Origin: Paenibacillus glacialis
GTDB lineage: Bacteria; Bacillota; Bacilli; Paenibacillales; Paenibacillaceae
Length of the DNA: 36,429 nucleotides
Direction of reading: 5' to 3'
Assembly (NCBI RefSeq): GCF_001637205.1
Contig: NZ_LVJH01000031.1
Span: 1-36,429, forward strand
Of the stretch, positions 1 to 8,173 are shown piece by piece. Positions within the stretch are counted from its first letter, which is position 1. The number at the start of each line of letters is the position of its first letter. Position numbers and translations under genes: made by a program. The notes beneath the pieces are model-generated. The model worked only from the letters and a program-made list of their open reading frames with translations, did not search any database and was not told the origin of the DNA.

Positions 1-14
1 GCATCGTATTTCAT

Positions 15-176
15 CTAACGTTGTTGTGTTCACGACGTCCCACGACTTAAGGTCACGAAGTGACCGGGCGCGATGCGCTTAGTCGGTGCGGATGTGTCCG
101 GCTGCTTCTACTTCCCCGAAAATTCCTCGGCCGGACCAAGGGGGCTTGTCCCCCGAAGCGTGAACACGGTGTTAGC
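15..176. repeat. attC-like cruciform after the CPT-like gene
   Basis: A 160-nt imperfect palindrome. The outer arms are CTAACG-ttgtt-GTGTTCACG on the left and CGTGAACACGGTGTTAG on the right. Inner hairpins include GGTCAC-gaa-GTGACC (51-65), a GTCCGGC/GCCGGAC pair and a short C/G-rich stem near 140-154. Read on the minus strand it lies just after the CPT-like gene and ends in GTTAGAT, which fits the attC core consensus GTTRRRY; the opposite end (AGCTAAC) fits RYYYAAC less well. Seen: the structure and cores. Inferred: possible integron-cassette recombination site. A mobile palindromic repeat is the main alternative. Confidence 0.5.
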
Positions 177-206
177 TGATGGATACGCCTTCTTTGAACT
201 ACTTAC

Positions 207-806
207 TTACACTTTTCCCTTAATCAACTTCTTAAAAGCAGTGTATTCTTTATTAGATCTTATAAAGTTTAATATCTCATTGGCACACTCACTCGATCTC
301 ATTATTTCAGTATTGAATTCAAGATCATATTCATTAAAGCAATACACGTTATCGTATTGTTCACTTGCTAAACCAACCATCCTGTCTCCTCTAAGTTGTT
401 CTCTTCTAGCAAGTTCTTCCTTTGAACATTTAACTACTACGAAGATGACAGGGTGATCCGATAATAATTCAATACAAGCACTGAACCATTTGTCATTACC
501 TATAACAGAATCTACAACTACGTTGTTTCCCATCGCTGAAAATAGTTTTATTGTCGAGTAGTATAATGAAATCAACGGATTTGTAAGAATTTGAGTTGTT
601 AATTGTCCATCCTCTGCACCATTTGTTTCAATACTCGGATATGTACTGTTAATGAAATCAGTATAACTATGAAATATCCCATTACAAAAATTATCAATTG
701 ATAAATGTTGAAATGGGATATCAATTTGAGTTAATAGTTCATTAGATATGCTTGTCTTTCCAGAACTTGAAGTACCATTAAGAAGAACTATAATCCCTGG
801 CTTCAT
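207..806 (-). CDS. Chloramphenicol phosphotransferase-like P-loop kinase
   Basis: A 199-residue protein with a Walker A motif, GTSSSGKT, at residues 11-18, directly after the first beta strand. The N-terminal layout (hydrophobic strand, P-loop, then helix) and total length match the CPT family, named for the Streptomyces enzyme that phosphorylates chloramphenicol. Members in Firmicutes are mostly of unknown substrate, so a resistance role is only possible. A second hydrophobic strand (VVVDSVIG, about residue 95) and an Arg-rich lid (REQLRGDR, about 134-141) fit a small-molecule kinase. The gene is alone, with no operon partner. It lies between two copies of a short TTTCA-CTAACG repeat and is followed by an attC-like cruciform, so it looks like a single-gene cassette. 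The family call is fairly sure; the substrate is unknown. Confidence 0.75.
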   Translation of the reverse strand: MKPGIIVLLNGTSSSGKTSISNELLTQIDIPFQHLSIDNFCNGIFHSYTDFINSTYPSIETNGAEDGQLTTQILTNPLISLYYSTIKLFSAMGNNVVVDSVIGNDKWFSACIELLSDHPVIFVVVKCSKEELARREQLRGDRMVGLASEQYDNVYCFNEYDLEFNTEIMRSSECANEILNFIRSNKEYTAFKKLIKGKV

Positions 807-835
807 TAGAATCCGCCTTTCATAATTTTATTGTT

Positions 836-880
836 GCGTATCTTTCAGCTAACGTAATATCTGCGACACCCTTCGCAGAT
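836..880. repeat. Upstream boundary repeat of the CPT cassette, with hairpin
   Basis: The sequence TATCTTTCAGCTAACG (839-854) closely matches GTATTTCATCTAACG at 6-20, on the far side of the CPT-like gene, so the gene is enclosed by direct repeats about 835 bp apart. Next to it is a perfect 8-bp stem, ATCTGCGA/TCGCAGAT (859-880). On the minus strand the order is hairpin, CGTTAGCTGAAA, then the gene start about 35 nt later, as expected for the end of a preceding recombination site. Confidence 0.45.
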
Positions 881-1294
881 CCCTCTTACCATATCTATAT
901 TCACGACCTACTTTATTACATTCTGGTAAACTCTCATATTCCCCTCTTTCCAATCTCTTTTTTCGTCAATAAATAACTGTATCGGGTCACTCTGGATCAG
1001 ACTATATTTCTATGGCAATTCTCGTAACAGTTCAATATTAAAGTCACAAAAAAGAAATCAACCATTTCAAAAGGAGCGATTTCTTTGTACATACAATATA
1101 CCTTGGACCAACCCTTAAAGTCGGTTGGCTTTCGCCTGCCCATAATTTGCTGAAGTAGGCCGCCGTCGACCAAAAAGAGAAAACAGCGAGTCTTCCATTA
1201 ACCGGAGACTCGCTGTTTTATTGGCCGTTTACCGTTTTGAAATAAGAAGTGCTGTCTCACTCGTAGAAAAATCTACTTTTGAGACACCTTCTTG
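881..1294. other. Intergenic region with hairpins, no gene seen
   Basis: No convincing coding sequence. It contains an AAAGAAATC/GATTTCTTT inverted repeat near 1050-1087, the strong terminator at 1180-1219, and an inverted repeat around 1250-1283 (GTGTCTCAAAAGTAGA paired with CTACGAGTGAGAC on the minus strand). The last lies just downstream of the VanZ/RDD gene and may be its terminator or an insertion-sequence scar. Confidence 0.5.
1180..1219. terminator. Bidirectional intrinsic terminator
   Basis: Perfect 14-bp stem AAAACAGCGAGTCT / AGACTCGCTGTTTT with a 12-nt loop. The A and T runs at the ends allow termination in both directions, downstream of the minus-strand VanZ/RDD gene. Confidence 0.8.
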
Positions 1295-2446
1295 CTACAT
1301 TTTTTTTCTGGTTGTATATAAATCGGAGGATTCATCAAAGTAGAAGCGACGTTTTTCTTTGCCAAACACGACTAACATAACATGGATGAACAACACCATC
1401 GATAAAATTATAAAGATTATTCCAGCACCTAGCGTTAGGAATATAGATGCCTTATAAAATGGAGAATCCATTGATACTTCCACGTTATTCAACGTATTTG
1501 CTATTACCGTTGTGAAGTACATAGCGTAAATTGCACCAAAACGTTTAAATAATCGCTTGTTTGTTTCAGCTCTACTTACTTTACTATCATAGCGATAGCG
1601 CATAATTTTCGTACCGACTGTATATCCGTTCCAAATCCATGGAATAATAAAAAATGCTACAAATAGTGCAATTGTATTCGCAATAAATTCACTAACCTCA
1701 TTAACGTTTGTCATTTTCAACACAACTTTAACTACCATGTCACTGATGAATATATCAATAATAACAGCCAGCAACACAGACATCCCTCTTACTTGGTCAA
1801 GAGCTAATAATCTTTCTGCCTTCTCATTAATTTTCTTTTTTGATGGGAATAACGCTAACACAGCTGGAGCGATAAAGAAGCCCACTACCCCACCAGTAGT
1901 ATTCAACATTAAATCATCCACATCAAAAATGCGATAAGCGCAATTATAAATTCCGTAAATACCAGTTACCTGTGTTATCTCATAGAATAATGTTAATAAG
2001 AATGTGATTCCCAGAGCTTTCTTCCAATATTTCTTACTTTGAAAAAAGTATCGCAAATAAACGCCAAAAGGTAATAATAGCAAGAAATTGAAAAACGCTT
2101 GATAGAATGAGGGTTGGCTAAATAACAGTCTATACGTTCCAGGCTGTGATAAAACGATACTACTATTATCAAAGGTGTTTACCACGAATCGAAATGGCAT
2201 AAGTGAATAATGCTGTGTATCAGGTTTTTGTAGCGAACAAGTATCGCGTATTTCTGGCAACGGCAACAATACTAAAAATAACGCTGATAGAAAGTAGAAG
2301 ATAAATGAAAATGAGATTAATGTGGTAGAAAGTGGGAGGTAATTGTATTTCCTATATGTATAAATGAGCCACGGGATAAATAATACAAATACTAAAACAA
2401 CAAAAAAGATAGCTGCCACATTGATTGGTTCAGTATATGCTGACAT
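1295..2446 (-). CDS. VanZ/RDD-family membrane protein
   Basis: A 383-residue integral membrane protein with about eight hydrophobic segments. Residues about 75-200 look like a VanZ domain: a PFRFV stretch after the first helices, LLLLPFGVYLRYFF, FYEITQ, and the D-V-D-D-L-x-x-N-T-x-G-G signature at about 175-186. Residues about 215-370 look like an RDD-type domain, starting RLLALDQVRG and continuing through paired transmembrane segments. The VanZ-RDD fusion of this length is known in Bacillales. VanZ of Enterococcus gives low-level teicoplanin resistance, but the role of chromosomal relatives is unclear. The start is supported by AAGGAGGG, six nt before the ATG. The gene is monocistronic, with a terminator downstream. 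Confidence 0.8.
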   Translation of the reverse strand: MSAYTEPINVAAIFFVVLVFVLFIPWLIYTYRKYNYLPLSTTLISFSFIFYFLSALFLVLLPLPEIRDTCSLQKPDTQHYSLMPFRFVVNTFDNSSIVLSQPGTYRLLFSQPSFYQAFFNFLLLLPFGVYLRYFFQSKKYWKKALGITFLLTLFYEITQVTGIYGIYNCAYRIFDVDDLMLNTTGGVVGFFIAPAVLALFPSKKKINEKAERLLALDQVRGMSVLLAVIIDIFISDMVVKVVLKMTNVNEVSEFIANTIALFVAFFIIPWIWNGYTVGTKIMRYRYDSKVSRAETNKRLFKRFGAIYAMYFTTVIANTLNNVEVSMDSPFYKASIFLTLGAGIIFIILSMVLFIHVMLVVFGKEKRRFYFDESSDLYTTRKKM

Positions 2447-2505
2447 TTTTCTCCCTCCTTCATAGCATGTTCATATCGCTTCATCATAGCGCACTTTTCT
2501 TTAAA

Positions 2506-2650
2506 CATACTCGATTATACAATATATTTTTTGAACTTTAATATTATATTACTCCCTTATTATTTACACCAAAATTATATTTATCCTACGGAAACATTTT
2601 CACATACTCGATTGTAGAATCCTAGGGATCATTCATATACTCCATTATCG
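2506..2650. repeat. Three related CATACTCGATT motifs
   Basis: CATACTCGATTATAC (2506-2520), CATACTCGATTGTAG (2603-2617) and a weaker CATATACTCCATTATCG (2634-2650) lie upstream of the minus-strand VanZ/RDD gene. They may be regulator sites or chance repeats in AT-rich DNA. Confidence 0.3.
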
Positions 2651-2685
2651 GAAAAACCACCAATTAGTTTTTTTGGTGGTTTTTC
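2651..2685. terminator. Intrinsic terminator after the metallopeptidase gene
   Basis: An 11-bp perfect stem, GAAAAACCACC / GGTGGTTTTTC, about 20 nt downstream of the stop codon of the minus-strand peptidase gene. The flanking T and A runs make it usable from both sides. Confidence 0.8.
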
Positions 2686-2704
2686 TAAGTCTGCCAGTGA
2701 TTTA

Positions 2705-4906
2705 TTATTCCGCAAATAGTTTCGCATACGGATTTTCGACCTTTTGTTCATTGCTGATCTTGCCTATGTTATTCATCACATAATATTGATAGAAATGGCT
2801 TGAAAAACTTAATGATTCCGATGCTTTAGCCATAAATGGATCTGCAGTTTGATTACTCAATTGGTCCCCTGTCCAAAAATAATGCAGCATTAGACGATTC
2901 TGGTTATACGGATGTTTGATAATGTAGGCTCCGGATTGATTAGACTTATTCATGATATCCCGCCATTTAAAACCGACGGTATCCGCACGTTTGATGATGC
3001 CGGACTTCAAGGCTTGTATGAATCCATTTGCATCTGGTTTGCCGATAACAATGACATTGCTGTTTCCTAGCTCTTTCTTAAGCTTGTTTTTCAATACTTG
3101 ACGTTCCTTTATAACGGTTGGCTTTATCCCCGATATTTGCAAGAAGCCTTTAATCTGGCTGAGCAGCTGATCTTGCTGTTTTGTTGCTTTGTCCGATGTC
3201 AAACGGTCGCTCAAGATAATCGTTAGCGGCTCGCCCTGCAACGTTTTATCGAAAATTCGGCTCATCGTTTCAAACGGTACCTCTGTAAACTGGGCAAACA
3301 CCGATTGGTATATTGATTTAAATTGCTCGTGCATATAAGCGGCTTCCTCGTCGGCTGTTAGACGATATTCAGGCTTCAAAGAATAATTCGGGTTGCGCAG
3401 ATCCGCTTCCCAATCATCCCTGACCTTTTTGCCCACTTTGTTCTCAATGGTTTGCAGTAGTCCGTCGATCGTGGCATTTTTGTATACATACTGGTCAAAA
3501 TATGTCTGCATCAACTCATCAAACTTCTCTTCGCCAAGGGTACGATACAACTCATAGATGGCTTGACGGCCTTTTTTATAAAAAATGGCGTCGGGAGAAT
3601 CCCCAACCTTATCATTGGTCGTATCAAGCGAACTATCTAACGATACTTCATCGAATTGAATCACTTTGAATCCATTTAACGGATTTCCTTGTTTCTCATA
3701 GAAATAAACCATAGAGAAATCGGCAAATCCTTCATCCAGAAATGATTCCGTCTCGGAATTATTTCCAATTAATGCATGGAACCATTGATGCGCAATTTCA
3801 TGGACAAATGCTGAATGGTTTGAAATATCTGGCTGACCCTGGATCAAGCCCATCTGAATCATTCGCGAAAATTCAACAGCGAGCCCTTCAACGTACGATT
3901 CAACAATTCTGAACTCCGGATAAGGATATTTACCATATTTTTCGCTGAAGAAGTTAATGACTTTAAACGCTTGATTAATATATTGATCGATAATCTGTTT
4001 TTTGTCTTTCTGATTGTCAAAGTAATAGTATTGTATGGTCAGACCATCTCGTGTAACACTTTCTACTTTGAAATCCGGACTCGCGAAGAAGACAAATTCT
4101 CTCGTATTATTCGCAGTGGCCGTTACCATCTTACGTCCTGCTTCGGCATCCTGTACGGTCAGTGTTCCAGGCATGGAAACTTGGTAATCTGCGGGTACAT
4201 TCATGCTTACCTGGTAATCCGCAGCATCATAATAATCGGATTCAAATGTAGTACTGTAAGGAGTTTTGTCCCACGTATGATCTGCAGGGTCATAGACCGA
4301 AAGCACAGGGAACCAATGAGCGCCGTTGATGATATTTTTGTAGTGGGACAACCGCTGCGAGCCATAAGGAATGTTCACGTCAAATTCAAGCTCCAGTGTG
4401 ATGGATTGCCCGGGCTGCAATGCTTGTCCCAATACAACCGTAAGTGCCTGATTCGTATTATCGAACTTCAAGGGCTGACCTAACGACTTCACATTGTTAA
4501 TATCTATGCCGCCTAGGAAATCCTCAGGTTTCTTATCCGGATTCTCCTTTGTCATTCGTTCATTTGAATTTTCGAACAAACTCGACTGTGTTTCCTTTGA
4601 ACGGTTTGCATCTGCAAAGGTGTGAAATACAATATCGTCCAGTGTATCCTTCGTGTTGTTTCGATAGGTCACGGTTTCTGTACCGTGAATCGTCATCTTC
4701 TTCTCATCAATCCTTGCGTTTACTTGATAGCGCGCAAGCTGATGAACAGCCGCATCCACTTCTATCAACGAACCGTTCTGAAGCGTTGGCTTCGCCGCCA
4801 TCACTACTCCTGTCCCGAAAACAGGACCCGCGCTCAACGCGATAACAAGACTGCCTGCAATGATGCACTTCGGTAGTGTAGTATTCCAATATTTAAGTTT
4901 ATTCAT
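2705..4906 (-). CDS. Secreted M1-family (gluzincin) metallopeptidase
   Basis: A 733-residue protein. The zinc site is HEIAH at residues 369-373 with the third ligand in the downstream DEGF motif (Glu392), the HExxH-18-E spacing of M1 aminopeptidases. The N-terminus has a short basic stretch and a hydrophobic core ending near VVMAAKP (residues about 1-38), a likely signal peptide, so the enzyme is expected outside the cell. Residues 45-290 fit the M1 beta-sandwich. The exopeptidase motif is not classical GAMEN; the aligned stretch reads EGLAVEFSRMI (340-350), as in some bacterial M1 relatives. A C-terminal domain of about 170 residues (from about 560) is not recognised. The start follows AGGAGG by six nt. 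It is transcribed alone and ends at a terminator. Specificity cannot be told. Confidence 0.85.
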   Translation of the reverse strand: MNKLKYWNTTLPKCIIAGSLVIALSAGPVFGTGVVMAAKPTLQNGSLIEVDAAVHQLARYQVNARIDEKKMTIHGTETVTYRNNTKDTLDDIVFHTFADANRSKETQSSLFENSNERMTKENPDKKPEDFLGGIDINNVKSLGQPLKFDNTNQALTVVLGQALQPGQSITLELEFDVNIPYGSQRLSHYKNIINGAHWFPVLSVYDPADHTWDKTPYSTTFESDYYDAADYQVSMNVPADYQVSMPGTLTVQDAEAGRKMVTATANNTREFVFFASPDFKVESVTRDGLTIQYYYFDNQKDKKQIIDQYINQAFKVINFFSEKYGKYPYPEFRIVESYVEGLAVEFSRMIQMGLIQGQPDISNHSAFVHEIAHQWFHALIGNNSETESFLDEGFADFSMVYFYEKQGNPLNGFKVIQFDEVSLDSSLDTTNDKVGDSPDAIFYKKGRQAIYELYRTLGEEKFDELMQTYFDQYVYKNATIDGLLQTIENKVGKKVRDDWEADLRNPNYSLKPEYRLTADEEAAYMHEQFKSIYQSVFAQFTEVPFETMSRIFDKTLQGEPLTIILSDRLTSDKATKQQDQLLSQIKGFLQISGIKPTVIKERQVLKNKLKKELGNSNVIVIGKPDANGFIQALKSGIIKRADTVGFKWRDIMNKSNQSGAYIIKHPYNQNRLMLHYFWTGDQLSNQTADPFMAKASESLSFSSHFYQYYVMNNIGKISNEQKVENPYAKLFAE

Positions 4907-4984
4907 GTTGCTCCTCCTAATTATACGTTCCTAATCATGATCGTAGATCTTCGAATGTGTACAAAGATTAGTATAATGCTCTTA

Positions 4985-5022
4985 CCTTACACGAGTTTTA
5001 TTGGAACCTTACATTAACCTTA
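4985..5022. promoter_or_regulatory. Helically phased CCTTA repeats upstream of the peptidase gene
   Basis: CCTTA occurs at 4985, 5007 and 5018, spaced 22 and 11 bp, all in the same orientation. This spacing is typical of OmpR/PhoB-type response-regulator boxes. The repeats sit 80-115 bp upstream of the peptidase start. No strong sigma-A promoter is obvious, which fits an activator-dependent promoter. The assignment is inference. Confidence 0.35.
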
Positions 5023-5116
5023 AAAAGGAAACGCTTATAGTTTCAGATTGAAGTGGTTCGAATCTACTCAGTAACTTTCCCCTTTAATAAGATCGGATAA
5101 CCGCCATGGAATCTGG

Positions 5117-5173
5117 GTAAACGTCAAATAGCCCCCCATCTTTTCAAAAATTAGGGGGCTATTTGACGTTTAC
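5117..5173. repeat. Long perfect inverted repeat
   Basis: Arms of 20 bp (GTAAACGTCAAATAGCCCCC and its exact complement) with a loop of about 17 nt. It lies between the TetR gene and the peptidase gene, both on the minus strand. It could act as a terminator for the TetR gene, although it is about 170 nt past the stop and lacks a T run, or be a small palindromic repeat element. Confidence 0.6.
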
Positions 5174-5340
5174 GGAGGAGCACGGTATTTGAAGCTACAG
5201 TTACCCTGCAAGTATGATTCCCCTAGAGATACCATAAAGACACACAATCATGCCATTTCAAGAAATTGAACTTGGCTCAGTTGTGACACTCAGCTCTATC
5301 AGGAATAGCTATGTGACTTGTCGAACGGATCGCTTCCCCT

Positions 5341-6000
5341 TTAGGTGCTATGATCTGGCAACAACGAGTTGACAATCAAAGACAATGTTTGCTTGTATAC
5401 CGCATGGGCCGATTGTACATCTCCCAAGTGTCCACCAATGTATAGATGAATAACGCCGTGGAGCGAGGCCCAGAATATACGTATAACGGATTCTGTGTCA
5501 TACTGTTCGGGAATCAGTCCTTTCTGTTGCGCATTGCTAATCACGGTTATTAATTGCCGCATGGCTGTTGCGGTGCCATGCATGCTTTCCTCGTCCGGTT
5601 TGAAATCTGTAAAAGCTCCTCCGAACATTAGCTTATAATAGCTGGAGTAACGTTGCCCGAATTGCCAAAAGGTTTCTCCGAAATTCAGCATTTGCTGTCC
5701 CGGATCAGCAGCTTGCGGCGTCCCCTCGAATTCATTAGCGAGAAGCTTACAACCGTCCAGATACAACTGCTGAGCCAAGCCCTCTTTATTGACAAACAAG
5801 CTATAAATGATTTTTGTCGAGCAACCCATTTTCTGCGATACTTTACGCACAGTAACGGCTTCCGGGCCCTCTTCTTGTAAAAGCGTTGCCGCAGCATCAA
5901 CAACGAGCTTGCGGAGATTTTCAATATTTTGCAAGCGAGCTTCTTGGTAAGTTTTCAACTTTCGTGTGTTCGCATTGGAGGAGATATCTTGATCGCTCAT
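5341..6000 (-). CDS. TetR-family transcriptional regulator
   Basis: About 219 residues. The N-terminal helix-turn-helix fits TetR proteins: LRKLVVDAAATLLQEEG, then AVTVRKVSQKMGCSTKIIYSLF with the typical final Tyr-x-Leu-Phe and KEGL. The ligand-binding part resembles the TetR C-terminal type that includes a WxxLHGVIHL helix (near residue 185). The ATG at 6000 is preferred: AAGG lies eight nt upstream, while the GTG at 6009 and the ATG at 6006 are too close to it. It is divergent from the SDR/MDR operon and very likely represses it (and perhaps itself) through the GTAACA-n-TGTTAC sites. The inducer is unknown, probably a hydrophobic or reactive small molecule given the operon. Confidence 0.85.
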   Translation of the reverse strand: MSDQDISSNANTRKLKTYQEARLQNIENLRKLVVDAAATLLQEEGPEAVTVRKVSQKMGCSTKIIYSLFVNKEGLAQQLYLDGCKLLANEFEGTPQAADPGQQMLNFGETFWQFGQRYSSYYKLMFGGAFTDFKPDEESMHGTATAMRQLITVISNAQQKGLIPEQYDTESVIRIFWASLHGVIHLYIGGHLGDVQSAHAVYKQTLSLIVNSLLPDHST

Positions 6001-6063
6001 AATCATCACCTTCGGTTATCATATTTTCGTCAGGAAACAAAGTTTCTTGCTCTCTTATCAGAA

Positions 6064-6092
6064 ATTTTATACAGATGTTAGGCAGTTGTCAA
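6064..6092 (-). promoter_or_regulatory. Sigma-A promoter of the TetR gene
   Basis: On the minus strand, TTGACA (6092-6087) and TAAAAT (6069-6064) are separated by exactly 17 bp. This is a near-consensus housekeeping promoter about 60 nt upstream of the start codon. Confidence 0.7.
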
Positions 6093-6159
6093 AAAGACGT
6101 TGGATGTTCAAAAATCATATTGACATTCTAAAGTTGCGGGGTTACAATGAATCTCTACA

Positions 6160-6172
6160 GTAACACTGTTAC
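6160..6172. promoter_or_regulatory. Candidate TetR operator 1
   Basis: A perfect palindrome except for the centre, GTAACACTGTTAC, in the divergent intergenic region, about 70 bp upstream of the TetR promoter. Confidence 0.55.
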
Positions 6173-6224
6173 CAACTGCGATGATGCTTAACTTTCTTAG
6201 GAGTTAGGAATGCAGGATTTATTT

Positions 6225-6254
6225 TTGGTCATTTGGTAACACTGTTTCTATAGT
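6225..6254 (+). promoter_or_regulatory. Operon promoter with candidate TetR operator 2
   Basis: A second operator copy, GTAACACTGTTTC (6236-6248), falls in the spacer between TTGGTC (6225-6230) and TATAGT (6249-6254), an 18-bp-spaced promoter for the SDR operon. Binding there would block RNA polymerase. A weaker related sequence, TATAACACAGTA, follows at 6254-6265. Confidence 0.5.
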
Positions 6255-6285
6255 ATAACACAGTATCTAAAAGGAGAGTAGCTCT

Positions 6286-7131
6286 ATGAACATTCAAGGA
6301 AAATGGGCGCTCGTTACGGGAGCTTCTTCCGGTATTGGAGAGCAATTCGCGAGACAACTAGCCAAACAAGGCAGCCATTTGGTACTCGTCGCCCGATCGG
6401 AGAGCAAGCTTGAGAGCCTGGCATCAGAGCTGAGAAAGATGCATGGCATCAAAGCTGAGGTTATCTCTATGGATCTTTCGAAAGAGGGCGCGCCCAGCGA
6501 GTTGTATCAGAAATGTCGACTTTTGAAAGTGGATATCGAAATGCTGATCAACAACGCAGGCTTTGCTACACATGGTTTGTTTGAACAAGTGTCAGGTGAG
6601 CGTCAACATGAAGAAGTGATGCTCAATGTCGCTGCTGTTGTAGATATGACCCACTTGTTCTTGCCGGACATGTTGCACAGAAGCTCAGGTGCAGTTATCA
6701 ATGTTGCTTCAACCGCCGGATTTCAACCACTTCCCTATATGGCGGTATATGGGGCAACGAAAGCTTTCGTCCTGTCATTTACTCAAGCGTTATGGTTTGA
6801 AAACCGCGATCGCGGCATCAAATTCTTCGCACTTTGTCCCGGTTCAACGGACACTAGTTTCTTTAATGTCGTAGGAGCGGAAGAAGCCTCCGTCGGAAAG
6901 AAAGACACACCAGAAAGAGTTGTAGAGGTTGCACTTCGCGCGTTGAAGGAAGGGAAAGTGTATGTTGTTCCGGGTGTGCAGAATTATCTCGGGGCGCAGT
7001 TATCGCGATTCATTACACGAAAGCAAAGTCTTCGGCTTGTTGGAAGTATGATTCGTCCGCGTGAAGGATACAGCAGCAATAATAAGAATCCGGGTAATCA
7101 ATCTGATCTTGCAAGGAGGACAATTAAATGA
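6286..7131 (+). CDS. Short-chain dehydrogenase/reductase (SDR), first gene of operon
   Basis: A 281-residue classical-type SDR. The cofactor motif is TGASSGIG (residues 11-18), NNAG is at 89-92, and the catalytic residues are Ser142, Tyr155 and Lys159 (YGATK). An Arg after the second strand (VARSES, about 36-41) suggests NADP(H). The C-terminus is about 20-30 residues longer than the core and polar. The substrate cannot be told; close relatives in Bacilli include uncharacterised oxidoreductases. AAGGAGAG precedes the ATG. Its stop overlaps the next start (ATGA), so translation is coupled to the MDR dehydrogenase. It is the first gene of a four-gene cluster divergent from a TetR regulator. Confidence 0.85.
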   Translation: MNIQGKWALVTGASSGIGEQFARQLAKQGSHLVLVARSESKLESLASELRKMHGIKAEVISMDLSKEGAPSELYQKCRLLKVDIEMLINNAGFATHGLFEQVSGERQHEEVMLNVAAVVDMTHLFLPDMLHRSSGAVINVASTAGFQPLPYMAVYGATKAFVLSFTQALWFENRDRGIKFFALCPGSTDTSFFNVVGAEEASVGKKDTPERVVEVALRALKEGKVYVVPGVQNYLGAQLSRFITRKQSLRLVGSMIRPREGYSSNNKNPGNQSDLARRTIK

Positions 7132-8141
7132 AAGCTATACAACTGAAAAACGGCTTCGGCTTTGAGGAATTAACCTTGACGAAACTCGATATACCAACGC
7201 CCGGCCCTAAGGAAGTGCTGATCCACATGAGGGCAGCTTCTCTCAATTACCGAGATCTAGTGGTCCTCAGCGGATTAATGCCGATCGAAGTCAAATTCCC
7301 CTTCATTCCATTATCAGACGGAGCGGGAGAAATTGTAGCTGTTGGCCAAGGAGTAACAAGGTTTCAGGTCGGACACCGAGTAGCGGGTAATTTTCAACAG
7401 CGCTTCATTTTTGGCAACCCAAGACCAGGGGTATTAGAAGAAAGTCTGGGTGGTCCGTTGAACGGAGTTGCAGCCGAGTATGTCGTTCTGCATGAAGACG
7501 GAGTCGTCCCTATTCCCGATCACCTCACTTATGAGGAGGCCTCCACTCTGCCGATCGCGGCATTAACCGCGTGGAGTATGCTAATCGAATACGGTGGATT
7601 GCAAGCGGGCGATACCGTGCTGCTGCAAGGAACAGGCGGTGTCTCCATCTTCGGGCTTCAATTCTCGCTTATGGCCGGAGCACGAGTCATCATCACGTCG
7701 AGCAGCAACGACAAGCTGGAACGAGCAAAAGCTCTTGGCGCATGGCAAACGATCAACTATTCGGAAGTTCCCGATTGGGATAAGGCAGCGTTAGAGTTGA
7801 CTGGCGGCGGCGTAGACCATGTTCTGGATGTTGGAGGAGCGGCAACGATGGGGAAATCCATAAATGCGCTTCGCACTGGAGGGACCGTGAGTATGGTCGG
7901 GTTCTTATCCGGCTTGACCATTCCGGAATACGATGTCTCCAGCATCTTGCAGAAAGCCGCAACTGTTCGCGGCAGTCAAGTCGGCAACCGGGATCACTTT
8001 GAAAAGATGAATCGAGCGATTGCCCATCATGGTTTACATCCCGTCATCGATCGTGTATTCCCCCTAGATCGAATTGGAGAAGCATTCGCGCTCTTGGCTG
8101 AAGGAAAGCAATATTTTGGTAAAATCGTAGTCCAAATCTAA
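7128..8141 (+). CDS. Medium-chain dehydrogenase/reductase (zinc-free quinone oxidoreductase/alcohol dehydrogenase type)
   Basis: A 337-residue MDR protein. The N-terminal GroES-like domain holds NYRDLVVLSG (40-49), the place where zinc alcohol dehydrogenases carry a catalytic cysteine; none is present, so this belongs to the zinc-independent branch. The Rossmann domain starts at about 160 with VLLQGTGGVSIFGLQ (GTGGVS 168-173). SSSNDKLERAKALGA (about 192-206) follows the second strand and fits NADP(H). The start overlaps the upstream SDR stop and has AAGGAGG eight nt ahead. In context it probably reduces or oxidises a small carbonyl or alcohol compound, together with the two SDRs. The exact substrate is unknown. 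Confidence 0.85.
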   Translation: MKAIQLKNGFGFEELTLTKLDIPTPGPKEVLIHMRAASLNYRDLVVLSGLMPIEVKFPFIPLSDGAGEIVAVGQGVTRFQVGHRVAGNFQQRFIFGNPRPGVLEESLGGPLNGVAAEYVVLHEDGVVPIPDHLTYEEASTLPIAALTAWSMLIEYGGLQAGDTVLLQGTGGVSIFGLQFSLMAGARVIITSSSNDKLERAKALGAWQTINYSEVPDWDKAALELTGGGVDHVLDVGGAATMGKSINALRTGGTVSMVGFLSGLTIPEYDVSSILQKAATVRGSQVGNRDHFEKMNRAIAHHGLHPVIDRVFPLDRIGEAFALLAEGKQYFGKIVVQI

Positions 8142-8173
8142 AATCTCTCAAAAATGACATAGGAGGCACTCTA

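Noticed and set aside
207..806. Confirmed chloramphenicol resistance gene
   Set aside because: Only the kinase family can be supported; most Firmicute relatives have no proven drug substrate.
3971..4483. 170-residue plus-strand open frame
   Set aside because: Antisense to the M1 peptidase gene, which has clear motifs; no ribosome site.
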